Positions 26,222 to 38,209 of a DNA stretch of 64,000 nucleotides are shown piece by piece. Below the pieces are notes generated by a model. That model worked only from the letters and a program-made list of their open reading frames with translations, was not told where the DNA came from and searched no databases. The translations under genes were made by a program, and so were the position numbers. Position 1 is the first letter of the stretch; each line of letters begins with the position of its first letter. The stretch is from the NCBI GenBank assembly GCA_034769895.1, contig CM068367.1, positions 347,595,611-347,659,610 of the forward strand, given 5' to 3'. Source of the stretch: Magicicada septendecula (Eukaryota; Arthropoda; Insecta; Hemiptera; Cicadidae).

Positions 26222-26490
26222 ATATTATTATTTCTTCTTTCTCTGTACATCTTCCCACTCTATGTGGGGTCGATGTTTCTGACAGATTGTCTCCATTTGG
26301 CCCTGCCGTGCACATCTTCCACCCCGTAGCTGCTTTTCCCTCGGGTCACCCTTACACAATCTATCCTCTTGGGTTTAGGCCTGCCTCTCGTTCTATCACC
26401 CTGCACCTCCATCTTCAGCATCCTTATCCCCGCGTATGATTTTTCTCTTCTCCACACACGAGCATTCAATTTTAGTCTTGTTTCTAGCAT
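26222..26490 (-). pseudogene. LINE reverse-transcriptase 3' remnant, minus strand
   Basis: The C-terminal tail of a non-LTR retrotransposon pol lies on the minus strand. Starting near 26490 it reads LETRLKLNARVW, then MEVQGDRTRGRPK with the RGRPK block. It continues DCVRVTRGKSSYGVEDVH and closes with GRAKWRQSVRNIDPT and a stop at about 26260. The DRAKWR..R..DPT ending followed within 40 nt by a short (AAT)n tail is typical of RTE-like insect LINEs. The frame is intact over 76 codons, but RT catalytic motifs and the endonuclease are missing, so the copy is strongly 5'-truncated. It differs from the fragments at 3.2 and 33.9 kb, so at least two and probably three LINE types are present. Confidence 0.85.
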
Positions 26491-26499
26491 CTTCTTCGA

Positions 26500-29400
26500 C
26501 GTCGCTACTACAATAGCGATATATCGTAGAGCGAATAAGGTTGAGACTTGTTCCTCTTACTATTGAGTTAAGTTCCTCTTACTCTTATTATAAGAGATGT
26601 TCCTGACCTTGTCCATTTTGGTTACACCACACATTCACCCAAGCGTTTTCAGTTCTACATCGGGCTAAATTATTTCAACAATGTGTAATTTAAAAAATAT
26701 TCTGTATAAATAATACAGAAATCACAACTCTGATCTCAGACTGTAAAAGTGATTATAAATATATATGTAGAATATCAGATGACGCGATGAGTCAGTTGTC
26801 AAAATAAATGTTACCTTCAAAGACCGTTACTGCGAGTCAGAGAAGCGATGATTGGTGGGGATAATAAAAAGCGTGTAGATTATGCTATCGATTGAGGGTG
26901 GACGGTATTTGATGCGGCCATTTCTTAGCTCCTATGTTTTACAGACTGCACTGCCGAACGTAATTAATTGCTCAATGCTGTAGTCGATACTTGTACGTTA
27001 ACAGGACAGCAGAACTCGTCCTCAGACGTTTGTTTGAAAAGAATATTTTTTTGCTTTTGTGTTTTGTTTTTTTTTCTATCTTTTGTATGTAAGAAGCGTG
27101 AGTAGAGGAAGAAGTGTAGTTTATTGACAGAGCAGCCAGTTCACACCTCCTGTCTCGCTGCCTCCCACATTGTAGCACTTATTACGCGAGCACTTACGAA
27201 TCGTGTGTACGCCTACCGCAAACGAACGCAACGATGCAGTATTTTTGTCGTTTTTCGTTGTAACATGTGCTTCCCATATCGTGCATCGCTATTACTTACA
27301 CATGCGTGTATAAATAACTTAACGAAATTTATATATTTTTTATAATAACGTATAGTAATAGTGTGTACAAGATGTGCTATAATAAATAATACTATATTGT
27401 AAACTAATATTTTTAGTTTATCCGAAACTAGTTTTTAAATTACAGTTTTCTCACTTCTGTATAGCTTTCTGACTATGTCCTTATCTACTTCTATTATGCA
27501 ATGCGTTGAAGATTTTATTAATGACAGAATTAAGAAATTATTGGTTTAGTATAGATAAAATGCAAACGGGACATAGGTGTATATAGGATCATAGATAATT
27601 TTTAATTTTCATTATTGGAATACGCCCTGCAGGACAGTAACTAAACATAACTTAGATTTTATCTTACTATTTGATATGGTATGCCATCTAGCACGAAATG
27701 TGTCTTAGGTTTCGTGATAATTTTCATTACGGTGAACTCGTGCACAGTTCTGTACTCTTTGTAATCACAGTTTGCCGTATGAAATGCTGTAGGAAAACGT
27801 TTAAAGATTTCCGGTCAATTGTCGTTGTAGTTGCGGAGTATAAATGACGGCAGAAACGACAAGGATGCGACGGGACCGTTACAGGGATGAGAAGAGAAAT
27901 GGCAGGCAGCACATAGCAAGGAAAATATAAATCAATAAGTTATCTGAGACAAGCTGCAGTTGCCAACGCGATGTCGAGTGCTCATACAAACAACATTCTA
28001 CGGCCGTCTCTGCCTCTCTGTAGCTCCGGTTTCGTATCCACGTGCACTTCATTAAAAATTTTGTTCAGTTCTTTGAAACAGGAACGTTGGCGATCCTGTA
28101 ATGAAAACGTATTTTAATCGATAACGTTTTTCTTCATTTATGGGCTTGTTGGCCGTCCCCGGTATTGTCACTGGATGCAAGATAATTAAACAAAGTCTAG
28201 TTATATTTAACGTCGCCTATCTGACGTGTGATCACGTCCGCCCAAACTGTGGAAACTCGTGATGCACGATCGTGACTTCAGCTTGAATTTAATAAAACAG
28301 GTTTTACACTTTTGTGACCGATAAGAATCTGATAAACAGGGACATTGTATGCTGTATGCTTTAAACAAATTTGATGTCTGAACGTTGAAGAACAATCCAA
28401 GGCCATCTTGCTGCTACGACTGAATTTCGTTATTAAAATAAACCGACCGCATAATAGAGTTGACAGCGTTGAAGGGAGTTATGTAAGTACTTGTGACGAT
28501 AGCTGTGTGTCAGCTGCAGGTATCCCTGACTTAGAGATAAACCACTGGCGACTGAGGGATTGCGTGGAACGAGTAACGGACAAGCGAGAATTGATCTCGA
28601 TAATTATTGTTTACTAAATTTCTGAAACAAATTTAAACGTGTCTGGAGGCTAACGTTTGGCTGCTGGCTTCGTGCGGCGCGGAGTTGGAAGCGTTACACA
28701 CAGATAGATAGCGAACGTTGTGTGTTTACCCTGACGTTTATAGGTTTCGTGTTAATAGGCAATAAATGAAATTTTATCGCCGATGAATTCATTTAGGCTA
28801 ATGGTGAAGGCGGGTCGGTATGGTACTATCGTAATTTCCTCGTGGGCCCCCACAAACGCTATGTACACACGAGCACTCGCTTGAATAGTCCAATTTTTTT
28901 CTGTGTTTAGTGCATTGCAAAGGTTCTGCGTGTAATGTTCGTAACTACATACATGTGTAATTATAGCGTTTCATTCCGTACAGTAAACGTTTTCCGAAAC
29001 ACTCGTCTGTCTCCGACAAAATTCTGTTGGAGCAGAAACTGCATAAGTTCAAAGTTTTTATTTAGACATGGTCTGCGTTATTTTTGTAAACAAATAACGT
29101 TCCCGTTGCTTGGGTATTTGCTGAGTTTGTAGTATAAAAATATCGTATACTGCTAATAACAGAATAAGCACGATATGAGGCACAATGTTATTACAGAATT
29201 ATGCTTTTCCTTACATTTATTGAAACGGTGTATAACATTGTTAGGCTATCTGGTCGTCTGGTACACGGTACATTTCCTGTTGCGACAGTCCCATGGCGAG
29301 TCTATGTGTTCACTTCTGGGCGAGTCTATTTATTTTTCAAGTAAACTATAACACATTTTTTGCTAACGCGAAACAAAAAAATAATGTTATAGGCACGTGG

Positions 29401-29561
29401 TGGCTGTCACTCTTCGGCATTTTGACTGTGAAGTTTTACGCGCCACGCTTCTTGTAGTAGGTAGAGCTCTGCAGCTTAAAGAAAGGCTGCATTCAGTGGC
29501 AACACCAACCGTATGTAAATTTTGTATTGCTTAATACTAACTGTACGTTTATGAAAGTATT
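26500..29561. other. Intron, no gene seen
   Basis: No recognised coding sequence or element end. It is AT-rich and CpG-containing like most of the window, with no tandem repeat longer than a few units. Confidence 0.45.
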
Positions 29562-29774
29562 ATTTTTACTAAACTTGTATTGTGACCACTAACACGCAAT
29601 TATACTGTCCATAAGCGCTTTCAAGCCTCTAGGCTCATCTTCAGATGGTACCCAACAACCTACCTAGAAACGTTGTCATCTTGTGTTCCATCTGAAGACG
29701 AGCCGAGAGGCTTGACAACTCTTATGGACAGTATAATTGCGTGTTAGTGGTTGCAATACAAGTTTAGTAAAAAT
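29562..29774. mobile_element. Inverted-repeat element with hammerhead-like motifs
   Basis: Two 87-bp arms (29562-29648 and 29688-29774) are inverted copies with about 7 mismatches (roughly 92% identity), separated by a 39-bp spacer. Each arm, read outward, carries CTGAAGA, one nucleotide and a GAGCC/GGCTT stem. Next comes GAAA (left arm, minus strand) or GACA (right arm, plus strand), and then a shared outer stretch with TTATGGACAGTATAATTGCG. The two motifs are therefore arranged head to head. A 12-bp direct repeat, GAAAGTATTATT, occurs at 29553-29564 and 29807-29818 and might mark the insertion limits, but it overlaps one arm. It could be a foldback MITE or a Penelope-like end fragment. No coding sequence lies inside. 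Confidence 0.7.
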
Positions 29775-30040
29775 TAGAATCAACCACTAAATTGTGTTTA
29801 TCTTTTGAAAGTATTATTATTTTATAGCTGCTAATACAGACGAAAAGGAATAGTCAGAGGAAGTTCTCAAGTGTAATAATTTTCTGATATCATGAATGTA
29901 TTGATAATTTATTTATTTAGTTGTACCAGATATGGTAATGTGTGTTTGTACTGTGATATAGTGTGCAGTTAAGTACTGTTGTAATTGCTTCTATTAAAGT
30001 ATGAAGTCAGTAATTGGCCTATTAAACACTAACTTAATTT

Positions 30041-30116
30041 CAATAATGATAATGATAATAGTAATAACAATAACAATAACAACAGTGACAGCAGCAACAA
30101 TAATAATAACAACGGT
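30041..30116. repeat. AAT/AAC-type trinucleotide-rich low-complexity tract
   Basis: Imperfect AATGAT, AATAAC and AGCAAC triplet repeats. The open frames across it on both strands are compositional. Confidence 0.85.
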
Positions 30117-30836
30117 ATTGTTTACTTTCTCACTAGAAAAATACATGTTTAAATTTAAATTCGGTCGCTGTGAGGTACAAAGTTTGAAGGCAAAGTACAG
30201 AAATTCAGAAACCTTTATTAATATGGAGAAAAATAGGAGGTTTTTTTGCTTGTTCAGGGGTTTGTTTAAATAAAAGCACAAGAGCTGATTTAATATAGTG
30301 ATCACAACGGTATATCTGAAATACCCTATACAGCCTTGCACACATTTCTTAAAAAATCAAATAAAAAAGAAATAATGAACGTCAAAGGAAATTCAACTAA
30401 CTTAAAATCTGCAATTGCATTATGGTAGGCCTATACCAAATCATAATAGGCATATAGTAGCTATTTCACAGTTTATAATATTTACTGTTCATGCATAATA
30501 CGCTGCACGTTAAAGAAATATGATGAGCGCGTATAGTATCGATACGTTTGAGTGTATGAATGCCCGGGCCGAGATTGTTGCACCGACACAGGAAGAGGCC
30601 TACGTTTTCCGCTTGACAAACACTTCCCGTTTGTAAGCCTTCAGATACTTAGCCGTTACAGTGGTTCACTAATTACTGTTATACAATGACTTATACGTAT
30701 GTTGCGTGCATGGATGAGCCCGCGCGCTCCATTTTGCTTTCACGCACACGTTATAGTTTCCGTTTGCAGCGTTTCTGTCGTTAGCACTTGTAATGTCTCT
30801 CCGATAAGGGAGCTGACTGAACAGAAACGTGTGCAC

Positions 30837-30838
<2 letters not shown>

Positions 30839-30891
<53 letters not shown>
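30839..30891. repeat. (AT)n microsatellite
   Basis: About 26 uninterrupted AT dinucleotides, self-complementary and able to form a cruciform. Confidence 0.97.
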
Positions 30892-30892
<1 letters not shown>

Positions 30893-30999
30893 TTCACTAC
30901 GTGAGTTTATGCCAACGCGAGTTTCGTGTTTTCATGCTTGAAGAAAAAAAATAAAGGACGTTTTGAACAGGGAACACTAGCGTTGGGTTTGAACTCAAC

Positions 31000-32230
31000 C
31001 GTGTGTTGATAAAGAATTCATAGGCACGTAGACACGCACGCGCGCGCATCGCTCGCCGTCGACCATAAAGACGTATGGTCATAAAAACCAGTCTGCATTG
31101 TGTAACCATGAGAGAACAAGATTTTGTGTAGTACACAGCCATTAAGAAAATTCGAAATTACATGCGGCAACTGTAATTTCGACATTGGTCGAGCGCGTGT
31201 CCTTGATGTAATCGGAGACCTGCTGGATGTTCTCGATGCCCCGTCATGGCGTAGCCTAGTTCTCTTAGGTATCAGCACGCATACAATAGTGTATTGTCGA
31301 ACAACAATGGAGGCACTAACAATGAGCAATCAGCATGCACAGTTGAGTTTTTATGAGTCTCGGGGTGTGTGTAGGGTTAGGTTAGTCGCGTACAAGGCGT
31401 TCTCCCAATACCAATGAAAGTGGCATTGTTCTTTTGTTCACTATACTAATCATGTCTTTTCTCGTGTTTAGCAATTCATTGGCTGTGTTGTTTTCATTGC
31501 CAATAATAGTACCTGGCCAAGCCGAGCTCATGCTATTGTTTTTAAATGACGTATTGCATTGTTACCGGGCAATTTAATCTCATTGCTATTGTACTTTGGC
31601 TTTTGTCGACCTCTGCCGGATGTACATTGCGCCCGGCGCTCATACGCACAAATACGCGTTCTTTTACACTGTTTGACAGTGTTTTTATTGCCGGACTTAA
31701 TTACAATTGCCAAGTGAAACAGATAAATTTGATTGCATCGTAATTTATCAATTTGTTTAAAAAAAAAAAAAACATAGTATATAGATCTATATATAGCGGA
31801 CAGAGAACAGTATAGTCAAAGCGAGTACAGTTCGCTGTGCTGTAATGTAATTACACCCGTCAGCAGTATAGACCTAATGCTCGGTAACGTGTGTCAGCTG
31901 ACGAGGGCTCACAAACTAATTGAAAATAATTAAAATCGCTGACGTGTTAAAATAATATTACTTCAAAATGGTAGGAAAGTCATCATTAAAAATGAAGTTG
32001 AATGAGCGTTTATTATTGAGGAATCTGTATTCTCATTGTACACATTAATGACGTACGATTGCAACATAGCTAAGTACGGTACGTTCATGTAGGCCTACTA
32101 GGCTACAGTATGCTGGCAGAACAGTGATGTCAGCGGTGTTGTTATTGTCAAATTATCGTCAGTAAATTCGTTTTATTGCTGCCTTGACATCTCATGCGTT
32201 GTTGAACGAGCGAAACAAGTTCTTAGTTTT
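31000..32230. other. Intron, no gene seen
   Basis: Includes a CG-alternating tract at about 31036-31048. The stretch 31120-31400 has open frames on both strands (97 and 103 codons) and is GC-richer, but I recognise no protein. Confidence 0.4.
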
Positions 32231-32249
32231 AAATCGACCTTTTGGCATT

Positions 32250-32760
32250 TGTCTGTCTGTCTGTCTGTCTATCTCTTTGGGGTATGTCTCTCGAGAAGTT
32301 TCTAACGTATCAAACGATTTTCGTAAAACTTGGTATGCGTTCCAAACTGTTATCTTTCAGAATCCTATTGTTTTTGAGATTGTCTTCCCACCAAAATAGG
32401 GGTGGGAGGCAAAAATGTGAGAGTCAATATTGTGAAAAAATCGCAAAAGTCCATGTGAGATATCAGATTAAAAAGAGTTTTAACCACAATCTGAATTAAG
32501 TGTTCAATTTTCAAAATATTGGGTGGGGCGCCAGGTCTAAAAAGAGGGTGAATATTTTGATAAAATCTGAAATTCCATGTGGGGATTACATTAAAGAGAA
32601 TTCTAACCAAACTCTGAATATAATTTATAGTTTTGGAAATTTCAAAATTTTCCCTAGGTCCAAGAAAGGTATTTAAAATTTGAAAAAATTGCAAAAATGC
32701 AGTCGAGTGTCAGACTAAACGAAATTTTAATCCAAATCCGAATATTTGGAATTTTTAGCG
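32250..32760. repeat. Degenerate tandem repeat, period about 124 bp
   Basis: A (TCTG)n stretch at 32251-32268 leads into three diverged units. The shared anchors are a CATGTGAGA/CATGTGGGG/AGTCGAGTG block (about 32453, 32577, 32701) followed by a TTAAAnAGAnTTTTAACCAnAnTCTGAAT-like block. Spacing between anchors is about 124 bp. The units are A/T-rich with poly-A bursts and no coding potential. The arrangement looks like an old satellite fragment or the tandem core of a non-autonomous element. Confidence 0.65.
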
Positions 32761-33008
32761 ATAATTGATAAATTATCTAAAATCGAAATTTGTCTAATAT
32801 TAATGTACTGCGTTCAAAATTGTGAGCGAGTTCTGTTGCTTATAGGTATACTAGTTTAGAGACTTATTTTTGTAAAACACGTTACTGTCAGTTTTATTAG
32901 AAATGTAATCACTATTGGCACACAGCAGCACTACTTTAAAGGAGACGCTTCCTTAATTATGCCAGTCCGTTGTGTTAGTATTGATTAGTGAACTCGTGTT
33001 CGAAGCTA

Positions 33009-33425
33009 ATGACGGGTAATAAAACTGTGAGCCTTCTTTCCTTTCTCCTCTTGCCAGTCTGGGCCGGCAACGTCAGCGCCGTTTGTCATCCTGTGCTTTC
33101 TGCTTTCGCCATTTATCTTGACTGGCAAGAAAAACAAGGCTCTGTCTGCTGCAAAATGTTCGGAATACGTAATGATTCGCGAGCAATGAGAGTTGATACA
33201 ATGTTATATTTAGCCTTCGCATTACCGTTCCATTCCTTGTGCATACTTATTCTTGTTTTATCTCCTCATGATATTAAAATTTATTGCGCATATTGTCCCA
33301 TATATATGTGTACATGGTCTGTTTACTTCGTGCTGAAACAAATTATGTTCGGAGAGATTGCGAAACCTTGTTTGGCTGCAGTAGAGAGCTTTTTGCTACA
33401 TTTGTTGCAGAGCAGAGCAGTTTAA
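33009..33425 (+). other. 138-codon open frame of uncertain status
   Basis: An ATG-initiated frame (MTGNKTVSLLSFLLLPVW...) begins with a hydrophobic stretch that could pass for a signal peptide. Another hydrophobic run follows around codons 70-90 (LYLAFALPFHSLCILILVL). I recognise no family. There is no consensus splice arrangement or promoter around it, and a frame of this length is near what chance yields in 64 kb. CTTGCCAGTC (about 33050) and its perfect reverse complement GACTGGCAAG (about 33119) sit within it, about 60 bp apart. Confidence 0.15.
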
Positions 33426-33879
33426 CTGTGCATACATACGGATTGCGGTAGTGGTTGTATTTTAAGCACTAGTGCACTAACAGGTGCAGCGAATGGCGAC
33501 CGTGCTTAACTACTGTAACGCATTTTACAGCGAACTATTATTGTTAATGACTGAGCCCTTTACAAGGGTTTATCCACATTGTTTTTGTGATGGCTTGTGT
33601 TTATACGTGCGCATAATAAACTAGCCCGTCTTGTATATTGTTCTCGGAGAGAAATGCGGTTTTCGTAAATGTTTATTAACTGTGTGTCCCCTCATTTGTT
33701 AGGACAGGGGTATCCTTATACCTCTCTTGATTTTAAGTGTTTTAACAGAAACTAGTACAGTCGAGAACTAAAGTGTATGAACTTACGTTAGCGGATGTAT
33801 CCACTCGTAAAATGTATAAATGAAATGTCCTGCTTCACGGAGACCAGGGAGCGATATTCAAGGAGGACCCTCGTGCGGG

Positions 33880-34300
33880 AAAGAGACCAATCCACGAATG
33901 TAGGCCGAAAGTCGCTATGAGTAAACGCCTTAAGTCTCGAAGTGTATAGTAGACAGGCCAAGATCCGGCTGTACAGGACAGTAATCCGACTTGTACTGTA
34001 CGCATGTGAACGTGGAGAGTCACGAAACTCCTCGTTTTTGAGCGGGAGGTCGTGCGAAGAATCTACGGGCGGTAATTCTACAGAATCCATTAACGGGAGA
34101 CACAACTGGGAGTTGGTAGCACTTTACAACAGCACGAAAATTGTAGGAATTATGCGTAACAGGAGACTCCGAGCGGCTGGACATGTGGCGAGAAAGGACT
34201 CTCACACCGGTGGACCGTGACGGTGGTAGTTTTCGTTGTCGGTGGAAAACCAACGAAGAGAGGGAGCGAGGAGGATCATTGTAGCGGTCCACGGTTCTCT
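33880..34300 (+). pseudogene. LINE reverse-transcriptase remnant, third type
   Basis: A decayed pol C-terminus lies on the plus strand. SRQAKIRLYRTVIR (about 33945-33986) is followed by LVLYAC, matching the SR..KIRLYRT.IRPV..YGCE block of jockey/I-like insect LINEs. After a frameshift, LVFEREVVRRIYG (about 34034-34072) follows. Another shift gives NWELVALYN and IMRNRRLRAAGHVAR (about 34150-34195), the family's R.RWAGHV.R block. Stops and frameshifts disable it. No poly-A tail is evident, so the 3' end is uncertain. It is clearly a different LINE type from the RGRPK-ending fragments at 3.2 and 26.3 kb. Confidence 0.8.
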
Positions 34301-35676
34301 GTGCTTGGTCGTGTAAAGTTAAGATGTCCTGCTCATGTCTTTGTCTGTCTCTTGATTTTAAGTACGGTAATTTTAAAAGCAAAAGAATGGATCGAGAATT
34401 ATACGGCGTGAACTTGAGTCCTCCAAGCAAAATACCCTCCCGTATAGAATTCGTTAGGCTAGATATAAATTCTCCTCGTATTCTCATTTGACTGTTGATT
34501 TTAAGCAGTTTACGAGAAAACGGTACAATGTAGAATTGTGTAACGTGCGAATTGTTGGCACTGAGACAGTGTACTGAATTTATAATGTGCAAGTTCTCAA
34601 CCTATTACAGTACTAACATTCGGATATTTTATAGGTGTAATAATAAATATTAGGCGTGATCTGTCAGTACTCTATAGCCAACCACAAGTCATCTGATATT
34701 AGAGAGAACAGTTTGTGTACCGTGACGATGTTGGCTACATTCTCTACTACAACCGTATCTTCCTTGTGTGTGTGAGCGCGCGCGCATGATGTGTTCTACG
34801 CACGATGGGCCAAGAGATAAACGATACGGACTGCAATAACCTACACAAAGCAGTGTATGGAAATGAAACCAACTTTTCCCTTCTAAAAAAATTCCGCTAC
34901 CAAGAGTAAACTACCGTATACAAGAGGTAACAGTATACGCCGTGTTCACGGGTGTGTAAATAATTAAAACATGTAGGTTAGAGTTAGCGGGCGTTACGCC
35001 GGGTTTTCGTCATGTGGGAAACGCACACCCATTGTGTCGGACCGAACGGCATTTTAAACGTTTGCACGAAACTGGTTCCACAGTAGAACTACGTGCACTG
35101 CAGTGCCCAAACACGCACGCACTCGTAACTGCGAATCGAAGACGGAAGTCATTAATTAATTCACATATCTTTTATATTATCATTAAGATAACCGTCCAAC
35201 TAATTGCACTATTCGTCTTCTTTGCAGACTGTAATTGTTACTCTACCGCGAGAATATGGAAGGTACGGAGTGTTTTGGTTAAAGTGATAGAATTAGCGTT
35301 AGTTGTGATATTAAGAGCGTTGTAATATCCTACGATATTGTTATCGTGTTAACTGAATACTGCCGTTCCACCTGCAAACATACCATAACACACAGGTTAC
35401 TGAAATACAATCTAATGCAGTTAATTTTGAGTACAGAAATGGATATCACAAAGGGCATAAGAACATATCGTATATTGATGGTTGGTGATGTATTCGTTTT
35501 GTTCACTTTGTACACGTTGTTCACTTGAGAATTAACTTTAAAATCCGTTTATATTGTACGTTTATGAAGGTCCAAAAGCGAGAATTATTTTGTTCTCATT
35601 CGAGGTAATTAAGAAGGCGATTTCGTATTATAAAGCCAGCGTTTTCGAATAATATTCAAACGCTTAATATAACAGT
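34300..35676. other. Intron, no gene seen
   Basis: Short GT/CG alternating tract at about 34766-34786. Otherwise AT-rich unique sequence with only short open frames. Confidence 0.45.
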
Positions 35677-35991
35677 TTAGCGCCTCCACGTTTGGCAACT
35701 ATTTTCATCTTTTCGAATTTCACTTGGGCTTCTATGATTGTTTTCCCATTCAAATTCCTCCCGTTTGTCCCTCAGGAGTTTACTAAGCTTCTCGTTGGCA
35801 TGGTTACTGCCTAGCGTTCTGAGTAAAGTGTGAGATCTGTTTTGTTCTTTTTTCGTTTGTCTCTTTCCATTGTTTGGTTCGTCGGTACATTCTTTCACGT
35901 TAAAAATCAAGAGTAGGCCTACATCTAGTGAAGTTTGTGCAGACAATTTCTGCCTGTCTTCACTAATTAGCTCATAGGTAAAAATCGACAT
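35677..35991 (-). other. 104-codon open frame, minus strand, unrecognised
   Basis: ATG-initiated frame encoding a hydrophilic, Lys/Arg/Glu-rich peptide, including the stretch LSKLLRDKREEFEWENN. The charged composition is more protein-like than most chance frames here, so it could be a relic of a transposon-encoded or exonised protein. It has no recognisable domain and no visible splice or promoter context. Confidence 0.15.
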
Positions 35992-35999
35992 ATTTGATA

Positions 36000-37765
36000 A
36001 TATAATTTAATCGTGTCGCCTAATTTCATCATCTTACCTCATATATACCAAAGAATTATTCAGTTTGCTTTATATTTCACTCAGTTATGGGATGCTAGAA
36101 TCCGTTTAATTATCTGCAGCATCTAACTTCCCGTACAAGACTTTTAATCCAAACTAGAATACAAAGTTTAAAATTAGACGCATTTATTATATAGGCCTGT
36201 GTCTCTGTAAGAGAGTGGAACAAATTAAATTTATTATTAATTGTATAGATTAATGTAGATTGTGTCTATTAGTTTGACAGACGCTGTAACTTTCATACAA
36301 AGGTCATTTATCTGACTACGTTTCGACAAACTTTTACGCAAATTACAAAAACAAAACTCGTGTCATGTAATTTTGCTGAAATCAATGACGGTAAATCTCA
36401 TCAGAAATGTAGAACATAGGAAATCGGTTCCGACGGCAATTTTCCCAGGAAAACGTTTCTTGCTCTGTCACAGTGTGGGGAGATAATGGAAGTTCGATTA
36501 CAGCATATCGAATGTCATCATGTATGGGAGACAGCGTATGTAGCCAGACGAAGATAGAACAGGCTGCTTGGGCCGAGAATCAATAAAAGAGACAAAAACG
36601 CTTCTCTTCCTTTGTTGTTAACGGCGTTAGAATAGTTTGTGTAAAGCTCGACTCTTGTCAGTTATTAATTTTTTTTATCTGTCGTTCACACAGGACCTTT
36701 TATAAATTCAGTCTCTTCAGTGGTACCTAAATTTTAATTCTGGTTTTTGTCGCTTTTAATCTGTGCGTGTATAATAGGCAGTACTATTGGTACAGTAGGC
36801 TACTGAAGGCCTTCACGGGTGTATACAGCTCAGTATCGTGACAAATCTCCAGTCGTCCCCATGCCTTTCTTTCACCTCTATTATAAGCAAGGCTATTTCA
36901 AAGCCTATTCAGCTGCTCGATTTTGGTCGAACGAATTCTCACAATAGAGTTCCTTCGGTGCTTACAAGTTTGTAAAAGAGAGCGAGAGGTAATACTTACT
37001 TCGTGTGGAGGGGGAGGTTGGGTTGAGGGATTGAAACCCCACTTACGGTAACCCATAGAGCGAAAGGCTATAATTAAATCAGGGACGGGTTCAGCCAATT
37101 TTCTCCCTCTCGAAAAAGAATTTATTTTATAAAGTAGTAAATACTACGTTTACGATTATATCTGTGCCATGTAAAAGATAAGCCGTGTATCTGATTAAGC
37201 CGTCTCGTCCTTTGGAAATGTCATTTAAAATGCAACATATGTTATTGTGTTTTATTGGTTAGAAATTCGTATTAACTAATGGGTTAATTAATCCTTAACA
37301 TTGCGGTAGTTTTATGTTATTTTCTATACCAAACTGAAGGAAATTACATAATTATGTGAAGCAGTTAGAATATAATAGTGTACTTTACATTTTTTGGTGT
37401 AACGTTTTCAGACGCGTATATATATCATACATGTACGCACTTGTAATAGGGACTAAACATCCACTGTTAGTAAAACCTCAAAAAATTAGCGGTCAAATAA
37501 ACTTTATTGTCCGTGATGTGTAATTTTCTTGCTTTAGTTTATTTTGCGATCGGGACTGAATATACTTTTGAAATGTATGTTGTTCGGTCCCAGACTACTT
37601 ATGTATTATTAATAATTTGTGGCGTACTATAAATTAGTCTTATTACCGGTAATGTATAACTTCGTGTTACGTTCATCCACAAATAGACTTTCGTATGTGT
37701 TTCCTGACACAATTTTCCAAACAGACTGGTTTTCAGTTTATTGGTTTACGATTGTTTATACAACA
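36000..37765. other. Intron, no gene seen
   Basis: The stretch 36840-37110 is GC-richer, with a G-run at about 37007-37017. It might be a decayed repeat. No diagnostic motif is visible. Confidence 0.4.
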
Positions 37766-38206
37766 TTATTTGTAACGATTGCCATATTTCAGTGTGTCAG
37801 TATTGTACTTGTTAACAACGAGTTTGGTGTATAAGTTTTGTTCGCGTCTGCACACAGCTGTTGGTTCGTCTCCGCTTATCGTCAACCAGCAACATGTGAC
37901 TACCGGCCGTCTCACGCACCATATGCACAACGAATCGTTAATGTGCCGTGGTTTTCGTAACGCTGCGCCCGATAAGGAATCACTCGACGAGCAGACTTTC
38001 ACATACCGTACAAGAAGGCGGTGACAGAACTCATTGGATATGCGCCATATTTCACACCCCTGTTCATTCCTCAGCCGTTCTGATTGATCTACGACTCGCC
38101 CAAAGTAATTATAATTCGGAGCGCAACGAGAGTATGCGGTTCCGTAGCGTGAATTTGGCCGTCCCTTAATCGCGGCTGACCTCTCCCCTCTGAGTACAGC
38201 AGACAT
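37766..38206 (-). other. 146-codon open frame in a stop-poor CpG-rich patch
   Basis: The longest ATG-started frame in the window apart from exon 1 runs on the minus strand, while two plus-strand frames (37779-38024 and 37948-38169) are open across the same DNA. Several frames being open together points to composition rather than selection. The segment might be a GC-richer repeat or a regulatory element. No domain is recognised. Confidence 0.15.
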
Positions 38207-38209
38207 TCT

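Noticed and set aside
37766-38206. 146-codon minus-strand protein gene
   Set aside because: Opposite-strand frames are open across the same CpG-rich patch, there is no recognised domain, and no splice or promoter signals are visible.
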